Below are positions 53,406-61,850 of a stretch of DNA of 64,000 nucleotides, in pieces. Numbering within the stretch: position 1 is the stretch's first letter; every line of letters begins with the position of its first letter. The position numbers and the translations under genes are program-made. The notes beneath the pieces were generated by a model. The model ran no database searches. It was not told the origin of the DNA and saw only the letters and a list, made by a program, of their open reading frames with translations. The DNA comes from CAVWXT01 sp963759115 (GTDB taxonomy: Bacteria > Planctomycetota > Planctomycetia > Pirellulales > Thermoguttaceae): NCBI GenBank assembly GCA_963759115.1, contig CAVWXT010000002.1, forward strand, positions 248,001 through 312,000. The letters run 5' to 3'.

Positions 53406-56153
53406 ATGAGCGTGCCGCACCTTCGCGTATTTCCCGGAGAGGACGAGTCTGCTTCACCACCCGCTTGGGCCATTCTATTGTCGTCGTACAGCAGCGGCGC
53501 CACGGAAGGCAGCCGGCTGGGTACGGCCGGCTATTCCTACGATTTTGTGGCCCGTCTGTTCGCTCCCCTGCTGCGACGCTTGGGCAAAGTCGTCGAGGTC
53601 CGAAATCCGCGGTCCGAACTGTCGGCGGCAATCCAGGACGCTCATCGTCAAGACCTCGAACCGATCCACGTGAGTTTTCGCCCCTTCCAGGACGCCTATT
53701 TGAGTTCTGCCGCACGCAACGTCGTCGTGCCGGCGTGGGAGTTCCCCGACATACCCGACGATGCGTTCGACGGGAATCCGCAGAACAATTGGATCGAGAC
53801 CGCCAATCGTTGCTCGCTGGTGTTGGTGGGCGGGCCTTTCACGGCCAAGGTATTGGACGCCGCAGGTGTAAAGACTCCCATCGGGATTGTTCCCGTGCCG
53901 ACGCCGGACACCTACTTCAACATCCCGCGGTGGCAATCCGACCATCGCACGGTGCTGGACTGCTCGCCCTATGTCTTTCCCGACACGGATGCACCGGCCT
54001 GCGCTGACCGACGATCCAGCGAAGGGCCGGCCTCGGAAAGACAATGGCTGGCCGAGGCCCTTCGCGTCGGCGGGCTTCAGGCGTATCGACGCCTTATCAA
54101 GCCATGCGTTCCGCGCAGGATCGGATCCGTGGTGGCAGCCGCCTTACGGGCCGGCCTCACGGCGTGGCAGGATCAACGCCTGCCTTGCCGCGCTTCTCGG
54201 AGGCTGGAACTCGGCGGCGTGGTCTATACCAGCATTTTCAATCCCGACGACGGCCGCAAAAATTGGCAAGACATGATTACGGCCTTCCTCCACGCCTTGC
54301 GCGAATGCGAAGATGCGACCCTGGTGCTGAAGTTGATTACGAGCAACCCTTTGGCCACCGGTCGCGTTCTCTCCTTCTACCGTCGATTGGACGTCTCTCA
54401 TCGCTGCCGCCTGGTGTTGATCCCGGACTTCCTGGGCGAAGCCGACATGCTACGACTTGCCCAGGCCAGCACGTTCTATCTGACGACGACGCGGGCCGAA
54501 GGGAATTGCCTGCCACTGATGAACTACCTGGCCGCGGGACGGCCGTGCGTCTCGCCCTCGCATACGGCCATCGCCGACTACTTTGATGCCGACGTGGGTT
54601 TCGTCGTCGAGTCGCACCCTGAACCCTGTGCCTGGCCGCAAGATTCGCGCCGCCGCTGGCGAACGACGTGGCATCGCTTGGTTTGGCCGTCGTTGGTCGA
54701 GCAGATCCGCCGAAGTTATCGGATCGCCAAGAAGGACCAGGCGGCTTACGAAGCACTTGCCGTTACGTCGCAAGAGAGAATGCGGCAATGGGCCCATCCG
54801 GACGCCGTTTGGCGCCAACTCCAATCCGCCATGGCATTGCTCCCCGCGGGCACGCAGCCGGCGTTGCCGAAGCAACACGCGGCAGTACCAGGCCACAACG
54901 CCGGCCACGGAACCGGGCGGGACGCTGCCGCCGCTAAGGCGACCGTGTCGCTGTCATCCCCGCGAATTCGCAAGTCCGTCTCTGCAGAACGGAGCGCCGC
55001 GGCCGAGCCGCGGCCCGACGCCGCGCCCCTGAGGGTAGTCGTCAGCCTGCTCAACTTCCGGCCGGGCAAGATCGGCGGGACCGAAACCTATCTGCGCCAC
55101 CTCATTTCGCGACTGCCGGAAGTCGATCGACGAAATGAGGTCGTCCTGCTGATGGACCGGGACCTCGCCGACGACGACGTCTTTTCCGGCATGGAGCGGG
55201 CAGTGGTCGATTGCAGCGCCCGAGAGACCCTGTACCTGCGGGGACTCGAGGCCGCGAGTCCCTACCGTGCCCGATCCGTGGAGACGGTTCTGGAAGGTCT
55301 GCGGCCGGACGTCGTGTTCTTTCCGCAGCAGTCGATCTTTCCCAAGCGCGTGGCCGCCCCCTGCGTGCTGGTCGTCCACGACCTCTACCATCTGCTGTTG
55401 CCGCGGTATCTTTCGGCGGCGCAGCGGATCTTTCGTCGGCGGAGCTATGCGGCTGCCATCTCCCGCGCGGAACGGATCATCGCCATCTCGCAGGTCACTC
55501 GCAGAAGCATCCTTCAGCACTACGACGTGGCCCCGGAGCGAATCGCCGTCGTGCCCCACGGCTGGGAACCCGTTCGATTGGCCTCGGTCGAAGGCGATGC
55601 AGATTTTGGCGGCCGATACGTTTACTATCCGGCGATCACCCGGCCTCACAAGAATCACCAGGTGCTCTTCGAGTCGATCGCGGCGCTCCGAGCGCGGGGA
55701 TTGTTCGATTATCAGTTGATCCTATCGGGCATTCAAACGTCTTATTGGAAGACGCTTCGCAAGCAGATTCACAAGTTGAACTTGGACGAGACGGTCCGGC
55801 ACGTGGGTTACGTATCGTACGACCGCGTGCGGCAGCTTTATCAAGGCGCCGAGTGCGTGGTGTTTCCCACCTCGTTCGAGGGTTTTGGACTGCCGGTCGT
55901 CGAGGCCGTCGAGAACGGCAAGAAGATTCTCGTATCGCGACTCGAAGTCTTCGGCGAGTTGGGCGTGCCCGAGAGGTTCCAAATTGATTTCGCCGATCCC
56001 GAGCAGTTGCACCGGGCCCTTCAAGAGCCGGGCGCGACCGAGTTGGAAAGCCGCCCCTGGACCTGGGAGGAATCGGCCGAAGCCACCATGGCGCTGCTGA
56101 GTTCGGCCGCCGGCCGCGAGTGCCGCGCCCGCAGTTTGGTCCGGGCCGCCTGA
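53406..56153 (+). CDS. Tandem family 4-type glycosyltransferase (two GT-B units in one chain)
   Basis: 915 aa. Unit 1 (about 1-480): ILLSSYSSGATEGSRLGTAG, VVVPAWEFPDIPDDAF, VVYTSIFNPDDGRKNWQDMI and the donor-site acid region TTRAEGNCLPLMNYLAAGRP. Unit 2 (about 540-900): VVVSLLNFRPGKIGGTETYL, CVLVVHDLYHLLLPRYL, RIIAISQVTRRSILQHYDV, YYPAITRPHKNHQVLFESI and VVFPTSFEGFGLPVVEA (E-X7-E). An Ala/Arg-rich linker separates them. Each unit probably adds one sugar in sequence to a lipid-linked glycan, in the cytoplasm. Unit 1 resembles mannosyltransferases that recognise kinship with starch/glycogen-like GT4. No obvious frameshift, unusual for this window. Confidence 0.85.
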   Translation: MSVPHLRVFPGEDESASPPAWAILLSSYSSGATEGSRLGTAGYSYDFVARLFAPLLRRLGKVVEVRNPRSELSAAIQDAHRQDLEPIHVSFRPFQDAYLSSAARNVVVPAWEFPDIPDDAFDGNPQNNWIETANRCSLVLVGGPFTAKVLDAAGVKTPIGIVPVPTPDTYFNIPRWQSDHRTVLDCSPYVFPDTDAPACADRRSSEGPASERQWLAEALRVGGLQAYRRLIKPCVPRRIGSVVAAALRAGLTAWQDQRLPCRASRRLELGGVVYTSIFNPDDGRKNWQDMITAFLHALRECEDATLVLKLITSNPLATGRVLSFYRRLDVSHRCRLVLIPDFLGEADMLRLAQASTFYLTTTRAEGNCLPLMNYLAAGRPCVSPSHTAIADYFDADVGFVVESHPEPCAWPQDSRRRWRTTWHRLVWPSLVEQIRRSYRIAKKDQAAYEALAVTSQERMRQWAHPDAVWRQLQSAMALLPAGTQPALPKQHAAVPGHNAGHGTGRDAAAAKATVSLSSPRIRKSVSAERSAAAEPRPDAAPLRVVVSLLNFRPGKIGGTETYLRHLISRLPEVDRRNEVVLLMDRDLADDDVFSGMERAVVDCSARETLYLRGLEAASPYRARSVETVLEGLRPDVVFFPQQSIFPKRVAAPCVLVVHDLYHLLLPRYLSAAQRIFRRRSYAAAISRAERIIAISQVTRRSILQHYDVAPERIAVVPHGWEPVRLASVEGDADFGGRYVYYPAITRPHKNHQVLFESIAALRARGLFDYQLILSGIQTSYWKTLRKQIHKLNLDETVRHVGYVSYDRVRQLYQGAECVVFPTSFEGFGLPVVEAVENGKKILVSRLEVFGELGVPERFQIDFADPEQLHRALQEPGATELESRPWTWEESAEATMALLSSAAGRECRARSLVRAA

Positions 56154-56240
56154 TTGCCAGGATTGGCGGCCGGCGGAATATCGGCTTACGGCGGAATATA
56201 CGCCGCCGAGCCGTCGCCACGCCGCCGACAGCTAAACGTC

Positions 56241-57011
56241 TCACTTCGTCCCGCGAGCAGCATCTCCTCCGGCCGATTCCAAATCGGCCCACTGGTGGAC
56301 GAATAGCGTCCCGATTTCCCACTCGACCGCGCAAGCCGCCACGTATTCTCCTGCGCCCGGCGACACGTCGTACAGACGCCACGGCGTGCCCGAACTGCAC
56401 GGGTCGCTGCTTTGAACCAGGCGCGCGGGCTCACCTGGTACAAAGCTGACTTCGCACCGGTCGAGTCCCTGCGAGAGGCCAATTCCTCGGGCCTTGAGGT
56501 AGGCCTCCTTGCGAGTCCAGCAGCGGAAGAAGGCGGCGAGCCGCTCGTAGTCCGGCAGCGCCCTCCATGCGGCCCGTTCCGGGACGGCAAAATACCGTTC
56601 GACAATAGCCCCGACGTCGGGCATCGGACGTACGCGCTCCACGTCGACGCCAACTTCCCGGTCGAGCGTCACCGCAATCATGGCCAGCCCGTCGGAATGC
56701 GAGAGATTGAATCGCAGCGGCGGCGCACCGGGCAGCGACGCCAACTCCGGCTTGCCGCCAGGACGGACTGCCACTTCCACGCCCGCGGGCGGAAGGCCCA
56801 GATACCGTCCGAGAATCGTTCGCAGAGCGGCGTGACTCGCGACATATCGCCGGCGGTCTGCCTCTCGAACAAACCGATCGGATCGCCGTCGTTCCTCGGG
56901 AGACAGATGTTCTGCCAAGGCCGCCAGCACGGGCGGCGCCGCGTCGAGATCTACTTGCCACACGTGAAGTTCTCCCGGTGACAATCGCGGAAACATGGCT
57001 GGCGGTCCCAT
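56241..57011 (-). CDS. Sfp-type 4'-phosphopantetheinyl transferase
   Basis: 256 aa. Transfers phosphopantetheine from CoA to carrier proteins of NRPS, PKS or fatty acid systems. Motifs: LRFNLSHSDGLAMIAVT, the metal-binding VGVDVERVRPMPD, and FFRCWTRKEAYLKARGIGLS (W-(T/S)-X-K-E-A-X-X-K). These identify the Sfp/Gsp group rather than the short AcpS type. Start at 57011 follows GGAGAGGACAGGAA; the frame extends to 57062 without improvement. No carrier-protein or megasynthase gene occurs in this window, so the client must be encoded elsewhere. Confidence 0.9.
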   Translation of the reverse strand: MGPPAMFPRLSPGELHVWQVDLDAAPPVLAALAEHLSPEERRRSDRFVREADRRRYVASHAALRTILGRYLGLPPAGVEVAVRPGGKPELASLPGAPPLRFNLSHSDGLAMIAVTLDREVGVDVERVRPMPDVGAIVERYFAVPERAAWRALPDYERLAAFFRCWTRKEAYLKARGIGLSQGLDRCEVSFVPGEPARLVQSSDPCSSGTPWRLYDVSPGAGEYVAACAVEWEIGTLFVHQWADLESAGGDAARGTK

Positions 57012-57362
57012 TTCCTGTCCTCTCCGACCGTCCCAGTATAGTCCTGCCGCAAAGATAGGCAAGTTAGTGGGGCTTTTACGAAAATTCCCGTTTCGACGGC
57101 CTGGAGAGACTGATTGTTCCCGGTTTAGCGGCTGTGTCGATTCTGAGGACTAAGCCGGCCATGGCGCGCGTGCCGCGATTCCGGCCGCCGAGGAGGCCGT
57201 CATGGTCACTGTGGCGGCGGGCGGATGGCCTGAGAAAACCGAAACGACGGGCGGCGAGGCGACCTTCGCATCGTGTGCCTCCGTTCCGAGCACGCCCACA
57301 ACGTGCGTGGGCCGGCTTGGCCTCCAATCTGAGACTGACTTGACGCAACCAGAGGGGCTTCC
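57012..57362. other. Divergent intergenic region
   Basis: About 350 bases between the Sfp gene (minus) and the outer membrane factor gene (plus). Nothing beyond the AGAGGGG ribosome site near 57350 was recognised. Confidence 0.4.
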
Positions 57363-59060
57363 GTGAGCAGTGGTGACTGTAAGCAGGGGCTGGTCAACTC
57401 CGAGTCGGCGAGGCTGCCGGGCTTGAGCCCGTCGGTCGGCAGTGCGCCTCGCGATAAAGGAAGGAAGGGGCCTGGGGCACGATGGCACCGGTTCCGTCTT
57501 CTGATGCTCGCCGCGATCGTCCTTTCGGCGAGCGGTTGCACGGGCGCCCGCGAGTACGTGCGGAACGGCTTCAAGGTGGGGCCGAACTACTGCACTCCCA
57601 AGAGTTGCCCGGCCCAGCGCTGGATCGATGCGGCCGACGTCCGCGTACGCGACGACGCGGTGGACTTGAGTCAATGGTGGACCGTTTTCCAGGACCCCGT
57701 GCTCGACGGTCTCGTTGAGTGCGCGCGAGGCCAGAACCTCTCGCTGCGCGAGGCCGGCTTCCGCATCCTGGCGGCGCGGGCCGATCTGGGGATCAAGCAA
57801 GGGAACATCTTTCCCCAAACGCAGATGGCTGAGGGAGAGTACCTGCGCGGGTCCCAGAGCGGAGCCGTCTTCGGTCTGGGGGGCATCCCCGCCCAGTTCT
57901 TCGACCAGTGGGCCTTCGGCTTCAATCTGAGTTGGGAGCTGGATTTTTGGGGCCGTTTCCGCCGCGCGATTGCCGCCGCCGAGGACACGCTGGATGCCTC
58001 CGTGGCCAACTACGACGACGTGCTGGTCACGCTGCTGGGAGACGTGGCGAGCAACTACGTGCAGATCCGCACGCTGGAAACACGCATTGAATTCGTGCGC
58101 AAGAACGTCTCGCTGCAGCGCGAGATCGTCGACGCCACCGAGAAACGATTCGAAGCCGGCCACAAGGGGACAAAGCGACTGGACTTCTACCAGGTCAAAA
58201 GCAACCTGGCACAGACTGAGTCGCAGATTCCACAACTGAAAATCCAGCTTCGCCAGGCCGCCAACCGCTTGTGCGTGTTGTTGGGCAGGCCACCCAAAGA
58301 CTTACAGGAGGAGCTTGGCCCCGGCCCCATTCCCGACGCGCCCAGCGAGGTGGTCGTGGGAATCCCCGCCGACCTGCTCCGCCGCCGCCCCGACATCCGC
58401 CGCGCCGAACGTCTCGCCGCCGCGCAGGCCGAGCAGATCGGCATCGCCGAGACCGACTTGTATCCCATCTTCGCCATCAATGGCACGCTGGGCTATGAAG
58501 CCGCGGAGTTTTCGCATCTCTTCGCGCGCAACGCCTTTTCGGGCGCCGTGGGGCCTTCGTTCCAATGGAATATCCTGAACTACGGCCGAATCCGCAACAA
58601 CGTGCGGCTGCAGGACGCCCAATTCCAGGCGTTGGTGGCGACTTACCAGAACACGGTATTACAGGCCAATGCCGAAGTGGAAGACGGCCTGGTGCGCTTC
58701 CTGCGGGCCCGGGAACAGGCCGAATTGCTCGACAAGAGCGTGCTCTACGCGGAGAGGGCGGTCGCCGACATCGTAGCCCAACGGGAAGGCGGCGCCGTCG
58801 ACTACAACCGGGTTGCCGTGATCACGCAGGCTCTCGTCCAACAGCAAGACCTGGAGGCCCAGGCCCGCGGCGACATTGCCCAGGGATTGATCCAAGTCTA
58901 CCGGGCCCTGGGAGGCGGGTGGGAAGTCCCCGTGCGTGCCGACGACTCGGCGCAGGCCGCACCCGCGCAGGCGGCCCCGGCGCCGGCGGAAGAAGTCCCC
59001 CCGCCGCGGCCTGAAGTTTTGGAATCACCGGGGTGGCCGGCTCCGAGGCGATCGAGCTGA
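57363..59060 (+). CDS. RND/ABC efflux outer membrane factor lipoprotein (NodT/TolC family)
   Basis: 565 aa. Lipoprotein signal with lipobox LSASGC (cysteine about residue 59). Two OEP repeats: the first with QWWTVFQDPVLDGLVECARG, QNLSLREAGFRILAARADLG and FNLSWELDFWGRFRRAIAAA; the second with IPADLLRRRPDIRRAERLAA, LYPIFAINGTLGYEAAEF and FQWNILNYGRIRNNVRLQ. This forms a trimeric outer membrane channel that docks to RND or MacAB-type pumps. The GTG start at 57363 has AGAGGGG upstream; a later start nearer the signal is possible, since the first 40 residues are hydrophilic. The C-terminus is an Ala/Pro-rich tail. The MacB gene at 61.9 kb could be a partner. Confidence 0.9.
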   Translation: MSSGDCKQGLVNSESARLPGLSPSVGSAPRDKGRKGPGARWHRFRLLMLAAIVLSASGCTGAREYVRNGFKVGPNYCTPKSCPAQRWIDAADVRVRDDAVDLSQWWTVFQDPVLDGLVECARGQNLSLREAGFRILAARADLGIKQGNIFPQTQMAEGEYLRGSQSGAVFGLGGIPAQFFDQWAFGFNLSWELDFWGRFRRAIAAAEDTLDASVANYDDVLVTLLGDVASNYVQIRTLETRIEFVRKNVSLQREIVDATEKRFEAGHKGTKRLDFYQVKSNLAQTESQIPQLKIQLRQAANRLCVLLGRPPKDLQEELGPGPIPDAPSEVVVGIPADLLRRRPDIRRAERLAAAQAEQIGIAETDLYPIFAINGTLGYEAAEFSHLFARNAFSGAVGPSFQWNILNYGRIRNNVRLQDAQFQALVATYQNTVLQANAEVEDGLVRFLRAREQAELLDKSVLYAERAVADIVAQREGGAVDYNRVAVITQALVQQQDLEAQARGDIAQGLIQVYRALGGGWEVPVRADDSAQAAPAQAAPAPAEEVPPPRPEVLESPGWPAPRRSS

Positions 59061-59194
59061 AGAAGGCCCATTCCCGAGGACGCCGCGAGTCGGCGTACGG
59101 GCGGCCGAGTCAATGTCGGGCCTCACTGCCGAGTCGGCGCGCGAAGCGGTTCGCCCGCCGGCAGTGCGGCACGTCTTGCGCCTGATGGTTTTAC

Positions 59195-60481
59195 TCAGGC
59201 ACGTAGCACGGGGCGGCGCGAAGTCAGGGCCTCTTCCGCGATGTCGGCCGCCCGACGGACCCCGCCGGCGGCAAGCATCGCCTGCTGAAGTTGCCGGGCT
59301 CGTTGGCGGAAGCTCTCCCCCGTCAGCACCCGTTGAATCACCTCGCGGAGCTCGCGGGGAGTGCCGCGTCGGAACGAGGCGCACAGGCCGGCGCCGGCAT
59401 ACACGACCCGCGCCGCGTTGGCCGGCTGGTCGGCGCTGCGGGGCAAGGCCACGATCGGCACCCCGCGGCTGATGCCCTCCAAGATGGTGTTCAGCCCGGC
59501 GTGCGCGATCAGCAGCGACGCCCGCTCCAGCAGGGCGAGCTGCGGTGCGTAATCGACCACCAACGGGTTACCGGGCAGATCGTAAGAATCCTCGCGGCCG
59601 CGCACTTCGTCGTTCCACTTGCCGCGGGCCAGGACCAACTGGGCTGGCAAGTCGGCGCACGCGGCGGCGATCTTGGGATAGACCGCTCGGTTCATGGGGT
59701 CTGCGATCGTTCCCAAGGAGGCATAGATCAGCGGCCGTCCATCGAGCCGCTCCCAAGGGAATCCGGCCGTGCTGCAGGGGCGGCCGGCCGCCAACGCGCC
59801 CACGTAATGAAAGCACCCCGGCAAAGCCTCGTGCGGATAATCCAACTCCTGGAACAGTTGGGACATTTGCGCCAGCGGCGAATAGGACTCGTCGATCTGC
59901 GTCCAGCGGTGCAAGTCCCACCGTTTTCGATAACGATTGATCACCCGGAGCGTGGGCGCGATGAACCAGCGCCAACCGGCATAGCCCAAGCGGTTTCGCA
60001 GCCGCGCCCGCAGACCGGTCGCGTAGTGCCAGGCCGTGGACGGGGGCGGTACGGCGACGTCGACGTTGTACGGCGGCGCCGTGCAGACCGTGACAAAGGG
60101 CAAGCCGCAATGCTCCGCGGCTGTGCCCCCGGCAAGAATGGCCTGATCCATCAAGACGCCGTCGACCGCCAACTCCCGGAGGACGCGCGGCACGGCTCGA
60201 AGCGCGAATTCCGCCTCCAACCGGTACCAATTCCGCAGAGCCGCGACCCAGCCCGAACCGACGGCGTTGAACGCCGTCCACAGGAGTCCCTCCCATCTCG
60301 TCCAATCGCCCTCCGTCTCCAACTCGTAGAGGGGCAAATTCCATTCCCGCACGAGCGGCGCGACCCTGGGCCGGGCCACGACCGTGATGCGGTGTCCGCG
60401 GCGTGCGAGTTCACTGCCGAGCGCACCCATCGGTAGAATGTGCCCCGGGGCCGGGGGGCTGAGGATTGCGAAATGCGCGAT
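59195..60481 (-). CDS. MGT-family glycosyltransferase 1, with a possible ATC start codon
   Basis: GT-B macrolide-glycosyltransferase/UGT-type enzyme. Acceptor domain: HILPMGALGSELARRGHRIT, FVTVCTAPPYNVDVAVPPP. Donor domain: LIYASLGTIADPMNRAVYP and the UDP-sugar signature LVVDYAPQLALLERASLLI, AHAGLNTILEGISRGVPIVA, LPRSADQPANAARV. The expected N-terminus (AHFAILSPPAPGH) is in frame up to 60481 but begins with ATC, where the paralogue next door has ATG (MSHFAIICPEDAGH); the first ATG is 60430, past the first beta strand. Twelve bases separate it from the paralogue's stop, so the two are one operon. Substrate may be a carotenoid or polyketide-like aglycone (inference). Confidence 0.85.
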   Translation of the reverse strand: MAHFAILSPPAPGHILPMGALGSELARRGHRITVVARPRVAPLVREWNLPLYELETEGDWTRWEGLLWTAFNAVGSGWVAALRNWYRLEAEFALRAVPRVLRELAVDGVLMDQAILAGGTAAEHCGLPFVTVCTAPPYNVDVAVPPPSTAWHYATGLRARLRNRLGYAGWRWFIAPTLRVINRYRKRWDLHRWTQIDESYSPLAQMSQLFQELDYPHEALPGCFHYVGALAAGRPCSTAGFPWERLDGRPLIYASLGTIADPMNRAVYPKIAAACADLPAQLVLARGKWNDEVRGREDSYDLPGNPLVVDYAPQLALLERASLLIAHAGLNTILEGISRGVPIVALPRSADQPANAARVVYAGAGLCASFRRGTPRELREVIQRVLTGESFRQRARQLQQAMLAAGGVRRAADIAEEALTSRRPVLRA

Positions 60482-60493
60482 GGGTCGATTCCC

Positions 60494-61785
60494 TCAGGCA
60501 CGCAGGACGGGGCGACGTTGGGTAAGGGCTTGTTCTGCGAGGTCGGCCGCGCGGTCCGCGCCGCCGGCAGCGATCATCGCCTGTCCCAGTTCCTTCGCGC
60601 GTCGCTGGAACGATTCTTCCGTGAGTACCCGTCGCACCAACCCGCGCAGTTCTTGTGGCGTGCCGTGACGGAACGAGGCCCGCAGCCCCACGCCGGTGTG
60701 CGCGATCCGCGCCCCCATTGCCGGTTGATCGACGCTTCGCGGCAGGGCCACCATGGGCACGCCGCGGCAGAGTGCTTCGAGCACCGTATTCACACCCGCG
60801 TGCGTGATCAGCAACGCCGCCTTGTCGAGCAACGCCAATTGAGGCGCGAAGTCCACCACGAGCGCGTTGTCCGGCACCGGGCCTAGCTTCGCCCGCACCG
60901 AATCTTGTTCGTCATGCCACCTTCCCAACGCCAACACAAGTTGCGCGTCCAAATCGGCGCAGGCGGACAGGATCCTGCGAAAAACGGGCAGATTGGAGGG
61001 ATAGGGATCGGTCCCCAGCGACGCGAATATCAGGGGCCTGCCATCCAGTCGATCCCAGGGAAACGGCTGCTGGCTGGCGACGCGGCGATTGGCGGCCAGC
61101 GAGCCGATGTAGTGAAAGTGCGGCGGCAACTCCCGCGCGGAAAATCCAACTCCGCGCACAACTGGGAGATTTGCGCCAGCGGGGAGAACGCATCATCGAT
61201 GCGGGCAAACGGCCGCAGCTTCCAAGCCCTCCGATACCGATTGATGACCTTGAGTTCCGGCCGTTCGAACCAGTGCCAGCCGGCGTAGCCCAGCCGATTG
61301 CGAAGCCGGGCGCGGCGTCCTTCGGCATAGGGCCACGCGGTAAAGGGCGGCGGCACGCCGATCTCCTCGTTCCATAGCAGCGCCGAACAGATCGTGACAA
61401 AGGGGATGCCGACGCGCTCGGCGGCGGTGCCAACGGCCGGGATCGTCTGGTCGGCGATCACGCCGTCAATCGCCAACTCCTGCAGCGCTTGCGGCGCTCG
61501 GCGGAGAATGGCCTCCGCACGCCATCGGAACTTGTCCCTCAGGCCGATCTTCCAACCCAATCCGAAGAGGCTGAACGCCAGCCACAAGGAGTGCGAAGAA
61601 CGCCGCGGGACGTCATCCAGTTCTAATCGGTGCAACGGGATGCCCAGTTGTTCAGCCAGCCCGGCGGCCCTCTCGCGGGCGACAATGGTGACGCGATGCC
61701 CGCGGCGGGCCAGGGCATTTCCCAGGGGGCCAATCGAAAGCAGATGGCCGGCATCCTCCGGGCAAATGATTGCGAAATGTGACAT
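60494..61785 (-). CDS. MGT-family glycosyltransferase 2 (frameshifted)
   Basis: Paralogue of the gene next to it. ATG 61785 after GGGGGC: MSHFAIICPEDAGHLLSIGP, ARRGHRVTIVARERAAGLAE, GIPFVTICSALLWNEEIGVP, AWPYAEGRRARLRNRLGYAG. The frame breaks near 61140, after CAELDFP; the rest (SARELPPHFHYIGSLAANRR, LIFASLGTDPYPSN, VVDFAPQLALLDKAALLITH, AGVNTVLEALCRGVPM) is read at 60494-61159. About 430 aa when corrected. The acceptor halves of the two paralogues share long motifs (ARLRNRLGYAGW, INRYR), indicating tandem duplication followed by divergence. Confidence 0.85.
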
Positions 61786-61850
61786 GGGCTTTGCCCCCTT
61801 CGATCCCCCGGGCAGCGGACCTACCCACCAAGCAGTGATGCGTCAGTCGT

